From the NCBI GenBank assembly GCA_001295905.1, contig LJHT01000030.1:1-39482 (forward strand): DNA of 39,482 bases, given 5' to 3'. Under the pieces are notes generated by a model. That model saw only the letters and a program-made list of their open reading frames with translations. It did no database searches and was not told the DNA's origin. Position 1 is the first letter of the stretch; each line of letters opens with the position of its first letter. The DNA comes from a beta proteobacterium AAP51 (GTDB lineage Bacteria; Pseudomonadota; Gammaproteobacteria; Burkholderiales; Burkholderiaceae_C). The position numbers were made by a program, and so were the translations under genes. Of this stretch, positions 26,870 to 38,657 are shown one piece after another.

Positions 26870-27925
26870 TCAGTTGAACTGCGAGAGGAAGCGAAGGTCG
26901 CCATCGAACATCAGGCGCAGGTCGTCGATGCCGTAGCGCAGCATCGCGAAGCGGTCGGCGCCGATGCCGAAGGCGAAGCCGATGTGCGCTTCAGGGTCGA
27001 GCCCGAAGTTGCGCACCACGTTCGGGTGCACCTGGCCGCTGCCGGCCACTTCCAGCCAGCGGCCGGCCAAGGGGCCGCTGCCGAAGCGGATGTCGATCTC
27101 GGCGCTGGGCTCGGTGAAGGGGAAGAAGCTCGGGCGGAAGCGCACGTCGAAGTCGTCGGTCTCGAAGAACTCGCGCACGAGTGAGGCGAAGACGACCTTC
27201 AGGTCCTTGAAGCTGACGTTCGCGCCCAGCCACAGGCCCTCGATCTGATGGAACATGGGCGAGTGCGTGGCGTCGCTGTCGACGCGGTACACACGGCCCG
27301 GCGCGATGACACGGATCTCCGGCATTGGCAGGCCCTGCGCCGCCAGCACGGCATGCTGCTTGGCGTGGGCCTGGGCGTAACGCACCTGCATCGGGCTGGT
27401 GTGCGGGCGCAGGCAGAGCCAGCGGCCCTGCGCGTCCTTCATGTCGACGTAGAAGGTGTCCTGCATCGAGCGCGCCGGGTGGTTCTCCGGGTTGTTCAGC
27501 GCGGTGAAGCTCATCCAGTCGGTCTCGATCTCGGGGCCTTCGGCGACATCGAAACCCATGCTGCCGAAGATGGCCTCGATGCGCTCGATGGTGCGGCTGA
27601 CCGGGTGCAGCCCGCCCATGCCGCGCCCGCGGCCGGGCAAGGTGACGTCCAGCGCCTCGGCACGCAGCTGCGCCTGCAACTCGGCCTCGGCCAGCGCGTC
27701 ACGGCGCGCCTGCAGCGCGGCTTCGATGGCGGCCTTGGCCTGGTTGATCTCGGCGCCGCGGGTCTTCTTCTGTTCGGGCGAAAGCGCACCCAGGCCCTTG
27801 AGCAACTCGGTGAGGCGGCCGCTCTTGCCCAGGAAGCGGGCCTTGGCATCTTCCAGCGCCGCGCCCTGGGTGGCAGCGGCGAAGTCGGCCTGCGCCGCCT
27901 GCACGAGGGTGTCGAGATCGTTCAT
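26870..27925 (-). CDS. pheS: Phenylalanine-tRNA ligase alpha subunit
   Basis: PheS carries the class II catalytic core that charges tRNA-Phe. It is 351 residues. The N-terminal coiled coil is followed by [19 protein letters not shown], motif 2 ([19 protein letters not shown]) and [18 protein letters not shown] as motif 3. Start ATG 27925. The frame is open for 11 more codons upstream, but these come from the U-tract of the preceding terminator and are not taken as coding. Confidence 0.97.
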   Translation of the reverse strand: MNDLDTLVQAAQADFAAATQGAALEDAKARFLGKSGRLTELLKGLGALSPEQKKTRGAEINQAKAAIEAALQARRDALAEAELQAQLRAEALDVTLPGRGRGMGGLHPVSRTIERIEAIFGSMGFDVAEGPEIETDWMSFTALNNPENHPARSMQDTFYVDMKDAQGRWLCLRPHTSPMQVRYAQAHAKQHAVLAAQGLPMPEIRVIAPGRVYRVDSDATHSPMFHQIEGLWLGANVSFKDLKVVFASLVREFFETDDFDVRFRPSFFPFTEPSAEIDIRFGSGPLAGRWLEVAGSGQVHPNVVRNFGLDPEAHIGFAFGIGADRFAMLRYGIDDLRLMFDGDLRFLSQFN

Positions 27926-27931
27926 CGCTGG

Positions 27932-27970
27932 GAAAAAGGAAAAAAAAGGCCGCCACAAGGTGACGGCCTT
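27932..27970 (-). terminator. Rho-independent terminator between rplT and pheS
   Basis: On the minus strand an 11-bp stem (AAGGCCGTCAC / GTGGCGGCCTT, one G-U pair) with a CTT loop is followed by TTTTTCCTTTTT. It ends just before the pheS ATG. A smaller dyad (GGCACC/GGTGCC) lies upstream near 27988-28003. No Phe-rich leader peptide precedes the hairpin. Confidence 0.85.
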
Positions 27971-28015
27971 AGAGAGCTTGAAAGGCAGCCGGCACCGGGG
28001 TGCCAGCGGCGGGGA

Positions 28016-28372
28016 TCAAGCCAGCTGAGCCTTCACCTTCTCGACGATGCTGCCAAAGGCAGCCGGGTCGTGGATGGCCATGTCCGACAGCACCTTGCGG
28101 TCGATGTCGATGCCGGCCTTCTTCAGACCGGCCATGAACTTGCTGTAGGTCAGACCCAGGCCACGGCTGGCCGCGTTGATACGCGCAATCCACAGCTGAC
28201 GGAACACACGCTTGCGTGTGCGACGGTCACGGTAGGCGTACTGGCCGGCCTTCATCACCGCCTGCTTGGCGATGCGGAAGACGTTCTTGCGACGGCCGCG
28301 GAAGCCCTTGGCGAGCTTCAGGATCTTTTTGTGGCGGGCGTGTGCGGTGACACCACGTTTGACGCGAGGCAT
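28016..28372 (-). CDS. rplT: 50S ribosomal protein L20
   Basis: L20 is an early 23S-binding assembly protein and translational repressor of its operon. It is 118 residues: [60 protein letters not shown], then the globular C-terminal half. It follows rpmI by 33 bases. Confidence 0.98.
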   Translation of the reverse strand: MPRVKRGVTAHARHKKILKLAKGFRGRRKNVFRIAKQAVMKAGQYAYRDRRTRKRVFRQLWIARINAASRGLGLTYSKFMAGLKKAGIDIDRKVLSDMAIHDPAAFGSIVEKVKAQLA

Positions 28373-28405
28373 TCAATATCTCCTTGTGCGTACGTTGAAG
28401 TGGGT

Positions 28406-28609
28406 CTACAGACCGGCCATCGGCAGCATCTTGGCGATGCTGCCCAGGTCGCTCTCGTGCACGTTGGCCGGGCCGCGCAGGTCGCGCTTGCGGCTGGTGC
28501 TCTTCTTCGTGAGGATGTGGCGCTTGAACGCCTGACCGCGCTTGACGGTACCACCCGGACGCACGCGGAACCGCTTCTTGGCGCCGCTCTTGGTCTTCAT
28601 CTTGGGCAT
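28406..28609 (-). CDS. rpmI: 50S ribosomal protein L35
   Basis: L35 is 67 residues: [34 protein letters not shown] and RKRDLRG, fully typical. The ATG at 28609 has AAGGAG at good spacing; the frame runs 17 codons further upstream without similarity. It lies between infC and rplT. Confidence 0.97.
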   Translation of the reverse strand: MPKMKTKSGAKKRFRVRPGGTVKRGQAFKRHILTKKSTSRKRDLRGPANVHESDLGSIAKMLPMAGL

Positions 28610-28632
28610 GACTGCTCCTTCTTCATTTGCTG

Positions 28633-28675
28633 CTGCAGGCGGCACCGGGTTGGGGTGCACTTGCGAGGCCTGCAG
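28633..28675 (-). promoter_or_regulatory. Long hairpin in the infC-rpmI gap, possible L20 control site
   Basis: An 8-bp outer stem (CTGCAGGC 28633-28640 / GCCTGCAG 28668-28675) encloses a 5-bp inner stem (GCACC 28642-28646 / GGTGC 28654-28658) with an asymmetric nine-base bulge. It lies 24 bases before the rpmI start. In E. coli L20 represses this operon from a structure in the same interval; equivalence here is inference. Confidence 0.4.
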
Positions 28676-28752
28676 CCGCTTCTTTTCGCTGCCGCGGTGA
28701 CCAGACCGCGACCACGAAACTCTGAATCTCTAACTTCCGCGTGACGCTTGCG

Positions 28753-29301
28753 TCACTTCCGTTTCGGCGCCAGCACCATGATCATCTGGCGGCCTTCGAG
28801 CTTGGGCATGTGCTCCACCATCGCCACATCGGCCAGCTCGTCGCGGATGCGTTCCAGCATGCGCATGCCGATGTCCTGGTGGGTGATCTCGCGGCCGCGG
28901 AAGCGCAGCGTGACCTTGCCCTTGTCGCCGTCTTCGGCAATGAAGCGCCGCAGGTTGCGCATCTTGATGGCGTAGTCGCCGTCGTCGGTGCCCGGGCGGA
29001 ACTTCACTTCCTTGATCTCGATGACCTTCTGCTTGCTCTTGGCTTCAGCGGCCTTCTTCTGCTCTTGGTACTTGAACTTGCCGTAGTCCATGAGCCTGCA
29101 CACCGGGGGGTCGGCGGTGGCAGCGATCTCCACCAGGTCGACATCCAGTTCCCCTGCCATGCGCAACGCTTCCATCGTGCTGACGATGCCGAGCGGTTCG
29201 TTTTCGACCCCGTTCAGGCGCACCTGCGGCGCCATGATTTCCCGGTTCAGACGGTGCTTGCGCTCCGCGTTGGGCACGCGGCGGTCCATGAAGGTAGCGA
29301 T
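28753..29301 (-). CDS. infC: Translation initiation factor IF-3, probable AUC start
   Basis: IF-3 binds 30S, blocks premature 50S joining and rejects non-AUG starts. The body has [27 protein letters not shown] N-domain, the linker [22 protein letters not shown] region and the C-domain [21 protein letters not shown]. Counting from ATC 29301 it is 182 residues. AGGAG (29310-29314) is eight bases before ATC, ideal spacing, but 20 bases before the first ATG (29289). E. coli infC uses AUU for self-regulation, so an AUC start here is likely. If ATG 29289 is used the protein is 178 residues. Confidence 0.95.
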   Translation of the reverse strand: MATFMDRRVPNAERKHRLNREIMAPQVRLNGVENEPLGIVSTMEALRMAGELDVDLVEIAATADPPVCRLMDYGKFKYQEQKKAAEAKSKQKVIEIKEVKFRPGTDDGDYAIKMRNLRRFIAEDGDKGKVTLRFRGREITHQDIGMRMLERIRDELADVAMVEHMPKLEGRQMIMVLAPKRK

Positions 29302-29370
29302 GGTTCCAGCTCCTGTTGCAACCCGAAGGCAGGCGGGCCACAGAAAAAACGAAAGCGCACCCGGTGGCGG

Positions 29371-31278
29371 CTATACCTTGGCAGCGATGTCGCTGGTGAT
29401 CTTCGCCTGGAAGTCTGCCAGCGCCATCACACCCAGGTCTTGATTGCCTCGGGCGCGCACGGCAACGGCCCCGTTTGCCTTCTCCTTGTCGCCAACGACC
29501 AGGATGAACGGGACCTTCTGCATCGAATGCTCGCGAATCTTATAGTTTATCTTCTCGTTGCGCAAATCGACGGAGACTCTAACTCCTTGTTTTTGCAGCG
29601 ATTTCGCCACGCTTGCCGCGTAATCGGCCTGCGCGTCGGTGATCGAGGCCACCACCACCTGGGTGGGCGCCAGCCAAGCCGGCAGCGCGCCAGCGTGCTG
29701 CTCGATAAGGATGCCGATGAAGCGCTCCAGGCTGCCCACGATGGCGCGGTGCAGCATGATGGGGCGGTGGCGGGCGCCGTCTTCGCCCACGTAGTCGGCG
29801 TCCAGGCGCTCGGGCAGGTTGGGGTCGACCTGGATCGTGCCGCACTGCCAGGGGCGGCCCAGGGCGTCCTTGAGCGTGTACTCGATCTTCGGGCCGTAGA
29901 AGGCGCCCTCGCCCGGCAGGTACTCGAACTCGCAGCCGGCGGCACGCAGGCCGTCGGCCAGCGCGGCTTCGGCGCGGTCCCAGCTCTCTTCGGTGCCGAT
30001 GCGCTTCTCAGGCCGCGTCGAGAGCTTGTAGATGATGTTGCTGAAGCCGAAGTCCTTGTAGACCTGCTGCAGCAGCCGCGTGAAGGCCACCACCTCGCCC
30101 TGGATCTGGTCTTCGGTGCAGAAGATGTGGCCGTCGTCCTGCGTGAAGGCGCGCACGCGCATGATGCCGTGCAGGCCGCCGGTGGGCTCGTTGCGGTGGC
30201 ACTGGCCGAACTCGCCGAAGCGCAGCGGCAGATCGCGGTAGCTCTTGATGCCCTGCTTGAAGATCAGGATGTGGCCGGGGCAGTTCATCGGCTTGAGCGC
30301 GTACTCGCGCTTCTCCGACTCGGTCACGAACATGTTTTCGCGGTACTTGTCCCAGTGACCGGTTTTCTCCCACAGGCCCTGGTCGAGGATCTGCGGGCCC
30401 TTCACTTCCTGGTAGCCGTTGTCGCGGTAGACACGGCGCATGTACTGCTCCACCTCCTGCCAGAGCGTCCAGCCCTTGGGGTGCCAGAACACGGTGCCGG
30501 GGCTGTGCTCGTCGAGGTGGAAGAGGTCGAGTTCGCGGCCGAGCTTGCGGTGGTCGCGCTTCTCGGCTTCTTCCAGCATCGTCAGGTACTGCTGCAGGGC
30601 TTCCTTGCTGGCCCAGGCCGTGCCGTAGATGCGCTGCAGTTGCTCGTTGTTCTGGTCGCCGCGCCAGTAGGCGCCGGCCACCTTCATCAGCTTGAAGTGC
30701 TTCAGGCGGCCGGTGCTGGGCACGTGCGGGCCGCGGCAGAGGTCCTCGAAGCCGCCTTCGCGGTAGAGGCTGACGTCTTCACCCGCCGGGATGCTGCCGA
30801 TGATCTCGGCCTTGTAGTGCTCGCCCAGGCCGTTGAAGTAATCAACAGCCTCGTCGCGCGGCAGCACACGGCGCTGCACGGGCTCGTTCTTGGCCGCGAG
30901 TTCGCTCATGCGTTTCTCGATGGCCGCCAGGTCTTCCGGCGTGAAGGGGCGCTTGTAGGCGAAGTCGTAATAGAAGCCGTTTTCGATGACCGGGCCGATG
31001 GTCACCTGCGCCTCGGGGAAGAGCTCCTTCACCGCGTAGGCCAGCAGGTGCGCCGTGCTGTGGCGGATGATCTCCAGGCCGTCGGCATCTTTCTCGGTGA
31101 CGATGGCCAGAGCCGCATCGGCCTCGATGCGGTGGCTGGTGTCCACCAGCTGGCCGTCCACCTTGCCGGCCAGGGCAGCCTTGGCCAGGCCGGCGCCGAT
31201 GCTGGCGGCCACCTCGGCCACCGTGAGCGCTTGCGGGTACTCGCGGCGCGAGCCGTCGGGCAAGGTGATCGTGATCAT
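29371..31278 (-). CDS. thrS: Threonine-tRNA ligase
   Basis: ThrS charges tRNA-Thr and hydrolyses Ser-tRNA-Thr. It is 635 residues. The order is the TGS domain ([29 protein letters not shown] start), the editing domain with [17 protein letters not shown], the class II core with zinc ligands in [22 protein letters not shown] and [10 protein letters not shown], and the anticodon-binding domain. Start ATG 31278 follows TGGAGC. Expression is probably set by a Thr-codon attenuator upstream (31300-31421). infC follows, completing thrS-infC-rpmI-rplT. Confidence 0.98.
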   Translation of the reverse strand: MITITLPDGSRREYPQALTVAEVAASIGAGLAKAALAGKVDGQLVDTSHRIEADAALAIVTEKDADGLEIIRHSTAHLLAYAVKELFPEAQVTIGPVIENGFYYDFAYKRPFTPEDLAAIEKRMSELAAKNEPVQRRVLPRDEAVDYFNGLGEHYKAEIIGSIPAGEDVSLYREGGFEDLCRGPHVPSTGRLKHFKLMKVAGAYWRGDQNNEQLQRIYGTAWASKEALQQYLTMLEEAEKRDHRKLGRELDLFHLDEHSPGTVFWHPKGWTLWQEVEQYMRRVYRDNGYQEVKGPQILDQGLWEKTGHWDKYRENMFVTESEKREYALKPMNCPGHILIFKQGIKSYRDLPLRFGEFGQCHRNEPTGGLHGIMRVRAFTQDDGHIFCTEDQIQGEVVAFTRLLQQVYKDFGFSNIIYKLSTRPEKRIGTEESWDRAEAALADGLRAAGCEFEYLPGEGAFYGPKIEYTLKDALGRPWQCGTIQVDPNLPERLDADYVGEDGARHRPIMLHRAIVGSLERFIGILIEQHAGALPAWLAPTQVVVASITDAQADYAASVAKSLQKQGVRVSVDLRNEKINYKIREHSMQKVPFILVVGDKEKANGAVAVRARGNQDLGVMALADFQAKITSDIAAKV

Positions 31279-31299
31279 GGTCTCGAAGCTCCAGAAACG

Positions 31300-31325
31300 A
31301 AAAAAGCGCGGTGGGCGCCGCGCTT
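31300..31325 (-). terminator. Attenuator terminator in the thrS leader
   Basis: On the minus strand an 8-bp stem AAGCGCGG / CCGCGCTT with loop CGCCCA is followed directly by TTTTTTCG. It lies between the leader peptide and thrS. Its 5' arm can pair instead with 31363-31370, forming an antiterminator. Confidence 0.88.
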
Positions 31326-31408
31326 GTCTTCAGGGGGTGGGGAAATCAGATGAAGGCGTGACAGCGCGGCCGACTAGCTCTCGGTGGTGGTGAACCGGGT
31401 AGTCCGCG
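31317..31408 (-). promoter_or_regulatory. Antiterminator and pause hairpins of the thrS attenuator
   Basis: Three mutually exclusive pairings can be traced. Segment 1 (31400-31408, CGCGGACTA on the minus strand, inside the Thr codons) pairs with segment 2 (31365-31376, TAGTC..CCGCG). Segment 2 (31363-31370, GCCGCGCT) pairs perfectly with segment 3 (31317-31324, AGCGCGGC). Segment 3 is the 5' arm of the terminator. A ribosome stalled on Thr codons would cover segment 1, free segment 2 and prevent termination. Confidence 0.75.
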
Positions 31409-31421
31409 GTGTCATAACCAT
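31374..31421 (-). CDS. Threonine-rich leader peptide of thrS
   Basis: A 15-codon frame MVMTPRTTRFTTTES with stop TAG at 31374-31376. Six of its codons are Thr (ACA, ACT and four ACC), three of them consecutive near the end. AAAGG lies four bases before the first ATG and ten before the second (31415). It sits after the patatin gene and before a terminator hairpin, the arrangement of a ribosome-mediated attenuation leader such as thrL. It is expected to have no function as a peptide. Confidence 0.85.
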   Translation of the reverse strand: MVMTPRTTRFTTTES

Positions 31422-31460
31422 GCTGCCTTTCTCTGCCCTTGTTCGTTGAAAACAGCCCGC

Positions 31461-31466
31461 AGTGTA
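31461..31466 (-). promoter_or_regulatory. Putative -10 box for the thrS leader transcript
   Basis: TACACT on the minus strand lies about 40 bases before the leader peptide start, in the gap after the patatin gene. The -35 would fall inside the end of that gene and is not clear. Confidence 0.35.
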
Positions 31467-31473
31467 ACGCGCC

Positions 31474-32583
31474 TCAGCGCAGCGGCTGGGCCTCGACAGG
31501 CCGCCCGTCGCGCACCAGTTCCGCGAATTCATCGGCCAGGCGCTGGCTTTCGGCCAGGGCCTGGCGCCACAGGCGCTGGCGGCTCGCATGGTCTTGGCCG
31601 TAGCGCTTGAAGTCGCTGCGGTCGGGCAGCTTGCCGCCGGGCAGGCGCCGCACCCATTCCGGTCTGGGTGACAGCAGCACCAGGTTGTCCAGCGCCGGGC
31701 TGGCCAGGTGGCGGCGCTTCCAGGCCTTGTCCAGCCACCCGGGCACCACCTGCGCGCCGAAGTGCGGGTACAGCACCAGGCCGTCAGCCATCTCGGCGTA
31801 GGGCAGGTGCAGGTGGTAGTCGGTGATGCCGCCGTCGAAGTAGGTGCCTTCGGGGCCGCCCGGCACGTCCTGCACGGCTTCCAGCCAGAAGGGGATGGTG
31901 CAGCTGGCCAGCACGGCCGGGCTCAGGTTGGCAGCGGTCAGCGCCACCTGGCGGGTGGGGAAGTCGCTCAGCGCGAAGGGCAGCGGCTCGCGCGGGTCGC
32001 TGAACACCACCCGCTCCATCCAGCCGCCCAGGGCCCGGCGCGAAGCCGCGTTGGCGGCGAAGGCGGCCAGCCAGCCCAGCGGCATCTTCAGGCGGCCCGG
32101 GCGGTGCAGCAGGCGGCGGCCCCGGCTGGTGAAGACATGCAGCCGGTAGCGCGGGTGCGCCAGCAAAAGGGCTGCCTGACTGCCCAGGCGTTCTTGCAGC
32201 TTCGCGCTGAACACCTGGCTCACCACGCGCGCGGTGGGCGGCTTGCCGGGGGCGCTGGGGTAGCTTTGCGTGATGTAGTCCTCGGCCAGCTGCGCCAGCG
32301 CCGCGTCGGGGTCGGCCGTGCAGGCAGCCGCCATGCGCCAGGCGCCGATGCTGGCGCCCAGCAGGTGCACGCTGGGGGCTGAAGCAGCACCCGGGCCTGG
32401 CAGCGTGCCGCCCGTCAACCAGGGGCCGAAGATGTAGCGGTCCAGCGGAATCAGGCACAGGCCCTTGGCGCCACCGGCTGCGGCCGGCACCACGCGCACA
32501 TCGGCCGGCTGCAGGCCGCGCTGGCGAAGCACTTCGCGGGCGCGCGGGCCGGCGTGCACGGCCAGGGCCTGCAGCGCGGCCAT
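31474..32583 (-). CDS. Patatin-like phospholipase family protein
   Basis: A 369-residue protein with the patatin catalytic dyad: the nucleophile S78 in GASIG and the Asp D250 in YFDGG. The Gly-rich AAAGGAKGL near 35-42 should form the oxyanion hole. No clear signal peptide is seen, so it is probably cytosolic. Members hydrolyse acyl esters of phospholipids; substrate unknown. It starts two bases after the TonB-dependent receptor stop, so the two are likely co-translated, an unusual pairing. Confidence 0.85.
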   Translation of the reverse strand: MAALQALAVHAGPRAREVLRQRGLQPADVRVVPAAAGGAKGLCLIPLDRYIFGPWLTGGTLPGPGAASAPSVHLLGASIGAWRMAAACTADPDAALAQLAEDYITQSYPSAPGKPPTARVVSQVFSAKLQERLGSQAALLLAHPRYRLHVFTSRGRRLLHRPGRLKMPLGWLAAFAANAASRRALGGWMERVVFSDPREPLPFALSDFPTRQVALTAANLSPAVLASCTIPFWLEAVQDVPGGPEGTYFDGGITDYHLHLPYAEMADGLVLYPHFGAQVVPGWLDKAWKRRHLASPALDNLVLLSPRPEWVRRLPGGKLPDRSDFKRYGQDHASRQRLWRQALAESQRLADEFAELVRDGRPVEAQPLR

Positions 32584-32585
32584 GC

Positions 32586-34870
32586 TCAGAACCTCAGCAC
32601 GGCATGGGCCGTGAGCTGCGTCACCGTGCTGCGGCGCGAGCTGGAGCCGGCGGTGAAGCCGTCCAGATCGGCCACGCTGCTGCGCGACACGGCATCAATG
32701 GGCAACAGGTTGTTGCCCGCCAGCCGCAGCTGCAGCTGCGCGTCCACGCGCCAGGCGATGAAAGCGTCCAGCCGCCGGTCGGCGCCGCGCCAGATGCGCT
32801 GGCGGTCGGTCTGCGCGGTGGAAAACGAAGGCGTCATCGTGAAGTTGGCGCCGTAGGAAAACCCGCTGCGCGCCACCCGGTTGTCGAAGCCCAGCGTGGC
32901 CTGCCAGGGCGGCTGGCCTTCCAGCCGCGCGTTGGGGTCGTCGATCTGCTCGACCGCCGAGCGGTACAAGGACACCGAGGCGCGCAGTTGCAGCGCCGAA
33001 GCCGGCCCGGGCCAGCCAGACAGCAGTTCGCGCGCCCGGCCTTTCAGTTCGACCTCCAGCCCCGTGCTGCGCGCCTGACCGATGTTCGAAGGCCTGGACA
33101 CCCAGCGAGGCACCGGCGCCTCGGGCACGGTTTCCAGCGCGATGCGACGCCGGATCAGGCCGTCGATCTGGCGATGGAACACCCCCACACTGAACACGCC
33201 GCCGGCCGGCAGCTGGGTTTCGAAGGCCAGCTCGAAGGCCGTGGCCTTCTCGGGCTGCAGCGCGGGGTTGCCGGCGCTGTCGGCGGCCAGGGGCGTGTTG
33301 GGCAGGTCGCGCTCGTAGTTGCCGTTCAGGCTGTAGCGCGTGAGCAGCAGCGCGGCCTCGGGCACGCGCAGGCTTTGCGAAGCACTGGCGCGCAGCACGC
33401 GCCGGCCCTGGGTGTCGAAGGCCCGGCGCACGTGCACCAAGGGCAAGAGCGCGCCGTGGCTGGCCTGCACTTCTTCGCCCAGGCCCTGCACGGTGCTGCG
33501 GTTGCGCTCACCGCGCACACCGGCCACCACCGACCAGTGCACGCCAGGCTGCCATTCGTCTTGTGCGTAGAGCACCTGGCGCTCGACCTCCACCACGAAG
33601 GGGCTGCCCAGGCTGCCTCGAATGCGCTCTTGCGCGCCGCTGCCGAAGTCTTCGAAGAGGCGGCGCAGTTCTCTCCGGTGGCGGTGCTCCACCTCCCACC
33701 CGGCCAGCAGCGTGTGCGTGTCGCCGATGGGCTGGCGCCAGCGGCCCGACTGGCTGTAGCGCCGCTCGCGCTGGCTGTTGAGGTTGTCGCGCAGCGCGAT
33801 GCCGGCGCCTTGCGTGGGGCGCCCTTCCCACGCGCCCCATGAACGCGACAGGCTGCCCTGCGCGCTGCCCTTGATCTCCAGCCGGCTTCCATCGGCCTGC
33901 TTGTGCACCCACTGCCCCTGCAGGCGCTGCATCTCCCAGGTGCCGCGCGTGGCCGAACGTTCGCTGGCGTAGGTGGCGGGCGTGCCTTCCAGCACCTCGG
34001 TGCTGCGCCGGGTGAGGTTGCGCGACTCGTTGCGCTGCAGGAAGAGCTGGGCGCTCAGCGCGTCGGCCTCGCTCAGCTTCCAGTCGAGCCGCGGCGTGAA
34101 GTTCACGCCACCGCCGCGCCATTCGTCCTGCGAACTCACGCGGTCTTCGCGCCGCGAGCTGCCCGTCGGCCGGGAAACGCGCTGCACCACACCTTCACCC
34201 GCATTGGCCGAGGTGTAGGCTGTCAAGGGCAGCTGGAAACCGAGGGCGCCGATGCGGTCGCCCCAGCTCAGCGTGTGGTTGGTCTGCGGGGCCAGCGCGC
34301 GGTAACCCAGTGCCGAACGCAGTTCGCGCGTGCGCAGCTTCGGCGCGCTGCGCAGGATGACGTTGATGCTGCCGGCCACGCCGCCGTTCTCGGCCGTGGG
34401 GCCCTTGATGACCTCGATGCGCTCGATGTCGCCGGGCGCCAGCTGGTCGAGGCTGAAGCCCGGCGGCGCCGGCTCGCCGTTCAGCAGGATGAGCGTGTAG
34501 CCGCCACCCAGGCCACGCAGGCGCGGCGTGTCGCCATCCAGCGTGATGCCGGGCAGGCGCTGCAGCACGTCCAGCACGCTGGTGTCGCCGTGCTGGTCGA
34601 GCTCTTCGCGGCCCACCACCAGCATGCCCAGCGTGGCGTTGCGGCGCTGCTCGGCTTCGTCAGGCCCGCGTCCTTCGACGACGATGCGCTGCGTGGGCGC
34701 TGTGGGTTCCGGAGCTGCAGGCGCTGCCGGCGATGTCGCCGCAGGCAAGGCGGGCGCTGAGGCCGCTGGCGCAGCCGCAGCGGCCGCCGGCTGCGCCCCG
34801 GCCGGCACCGCGCACAGCCCGCCGGCCACAGCCCCGCAGGCCAGGGCCCAAGGCCGTGCGCCTGCCAGGC

Positions 34871-34874
<4 letters not shown>
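32586..34874 (-). CDS. TonB-dependent outer-membrane receptor
   Basis: A 762-residue outer-membrane receptor. A signal peptide (about 1-27, ending PAGAQ) is followed by a Pro/Ala-rich linker, then the plug domain ([24 protein letters not shown], [34 protein letters not shown]) and a beta-barrel with aromatic girdle strands, ending in F as outer-membrane proteins do. Ligand unknown; there is no nearby siderophore, heme or cobalamin gene. The start is TTG at 34874, overlapping the tex stop (TTGA); no ATG or GTG lies upstream in frame and it gives a proper signal peptide. Confidence 0.9.
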
Positions 34875-37216
<2,342 letters not shown>

Positions 37217-37267
37217 TTCACACGGGCCTGCACGGGCAGGCGCCCAGGGAAAACGAGGGTGCGCAGT

Positions 37268-38536
37268 TTAAGCGGCAGCCTGGGCCCGGCCTGCCGCACC
37301 CGCGGCACCCGGGGTGCCCGCCAGCCACGCCGCTGCACCCTGCCCCGCCGCCTGGCCACTGGCCATGCAGGCCGTCAGCAGGTAGCCGCCGGTGGGCGCT
37401 TCCCAGTCGAGCATTTCGCCGGCGCAGAACACGCCCGGCAGCGCGCGCAGCATCAGGCCGGCGTCCAGCGCCTCGAAAGGCACGCCGCCGGCGGTGCTGA
37501 TGGCCTCGGCGATGGGGCGCGCCGCCTGCACGCGCACCGGCAGCGCCTTGATGGCGGCGGCGAGCTTCAGCGGGTCGGCCTGATCAGGCTTGGGCACGGT
37601 TTCCCACAGCAGGCCGGCCTTCACGCCTTCCAGCTTGAGCCGTGTCTTCAGGTGCGTGGACAGCGATCGTGGCCCGCGCGGGTGCGCCAGTTCGGCCTGC
37701 ACCCAGGCCAGGCTGCGCTGGGGCAGCAGGTCGAGGTGGAAGGTGGCCGAGCCTTCGCGGGCGATGGCCTCGCGCAGGCGGGCCGAGGCGGCGTACACCA
37801 GGCTGCCTTCCACCCCACCGGCCGTGACCACACATTCGCCGGCCTGCTGCCAACCGTCGAACGACAAGGCCACGCCTTTCAAGGGCTGGCCGGCATGACG
37901 GCTGGCGAAGTGCTCGCTCCAGCCCACGTCGAAACCGCAGTTCGAGGGCCGCAGCGGCGCCAGGGCCACGCCGCGCGCGGCCAGCAGCGGCACCCAGGCG
38001 CCATTGCTGCCCAGCTGCGGCCAGCTGGCACCCCCCAGCGCCAGCACGGTGGCGGTGGCCTGCACCTGCACCTCGCCACTGGGCGCAGCCAGCCTCAGCA
38101 CGCCCGGGTGGCCTTCGGCCCAGCCCAACCAGCGGTGGCGCATGTGGAAACGCACGCCGCGTTCACGCAAGCGGTGCAGCCAGGCGCGCAGCAGCGGCGC
38201 AGCCTTCAGGTCGGTGGGGAAGACGCGGCCCGAACTGCCGACGAAGGTGCTCACGCCCAGTTGCTGGGCCCAGGCGCGCAAGGCCTGGTTGTCGAAGGCC
38301 TGCAGCAAGGGGCGCAGCGCCGAAGAGCGTTCGGCATAGCGCCCGACGAAGGGTTCGAAGGCTTCGCTGTGCGTGAGGTTCAGGCCACCCTTGCCTGCCA
38401 GCAGGAACTTGCGGCCCACCGAAGGCATGGCATCGAACACCTCCACGCGGCGGCCGCTTCCGGTCAGGGTCTCGGCCGCCATCAGGCCGGCCGGGCCACC
38501 GCCGATGACGGCGACATCCATCTCTAAAGGACTCAT
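37268..38536 (-). CDS. BaiN/HI0933-like flavoprotein (NAD(P)/FAD-dependent oxidoreductase)
   Basis: A 422-residue flavoprotein of the HI0933-like family (TIGR03862 type). The FAD-binding Rossmann motif is VIGGGPAGLMAAE (about 9-21), followed by GRKFLLAGKGGLNLTH, the family signature, VLALGGASWPQLGSNG, and the C-terminal FCAGEMLDWEAPTGGYLL. The redox partner and substrate are unknown. It is 51 bases upstream of tex in the same direction and may head the flavoprotein-tex-TBDR-patatin cluster. A 6-bp hairpin (37226-37241) lies in the gap. Confidence 0.9.
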   Translation of the reverse strand: MSPLEMDVAVIGGGPAGLMAAETLTGSGRRVEVFDAMPSVGRKFLLAGKGGLNLTHSEAFEPFVGRYAERSSALRPLLQAFDNQALRAWAQQLGVSTFVGSSGRVFPTDLKAAPLLRAWLHRLRERGVRFHMRHRWLGWAEGHPGVLRLAAPSGEVQVQATATVLALGGASWPQLGSNGAWVPLLAARGVALAPLRPSNCGFDVGWSEHFASRHAGQPLKGVALSFDGWQQAGECVVTAGGVEGSLVYAASARLREAIAREGSATFHLDLLPQRSLAWVQAELAHPRGPRSLSTHLKTRLKLEGVKAGLLWETVPKPDQADPLKLAAAIKALPVRVQAARPIAEAISTAGGVPFEALDAGLMLRALPGVFCAGEMLDWEAPTGGYLLTACMASGQAAGQGAAAWLAGTPGAAGAAGRAQAAA

Positions 38537-38610
38537 CGCCGCATCGTAGCGGCTGGGCCCGCAGCGCCCTGGCGGCGCAAATGAGCGCTGGAGGTCGCAG
38601 GAGGGACCAC

Positions 38611-38632
38611 GGGCCGGCGCAGGCGCCGGCCC
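38611..38632 (-). terminator. GC-rich hairpin after the PEP-CTERM gene
   Basis: A perfect 10-bp stem (GGGCCGGCGC / GCGCCGGCCC) with a two-base loop lies 26 bases downstream of the PEP-CTERM stop on the minus strand. No U-run follows; termination is likely from stem strength or assisted. Confidence 0.6.
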
Positions 38633-38657
38633 GTCTCTTACACGTGAAGCGCTGGCT

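Noticed and set aside
27926..27958. Phe-rich in-frame extension of pheS (FFSFF), resembling a Phe leader peptide
   Set aside because: The Phe codons are the U-tract of the rplT terminator read as codons; the frame runs straight into pheS and starts only at a TTG without a ribosome site.
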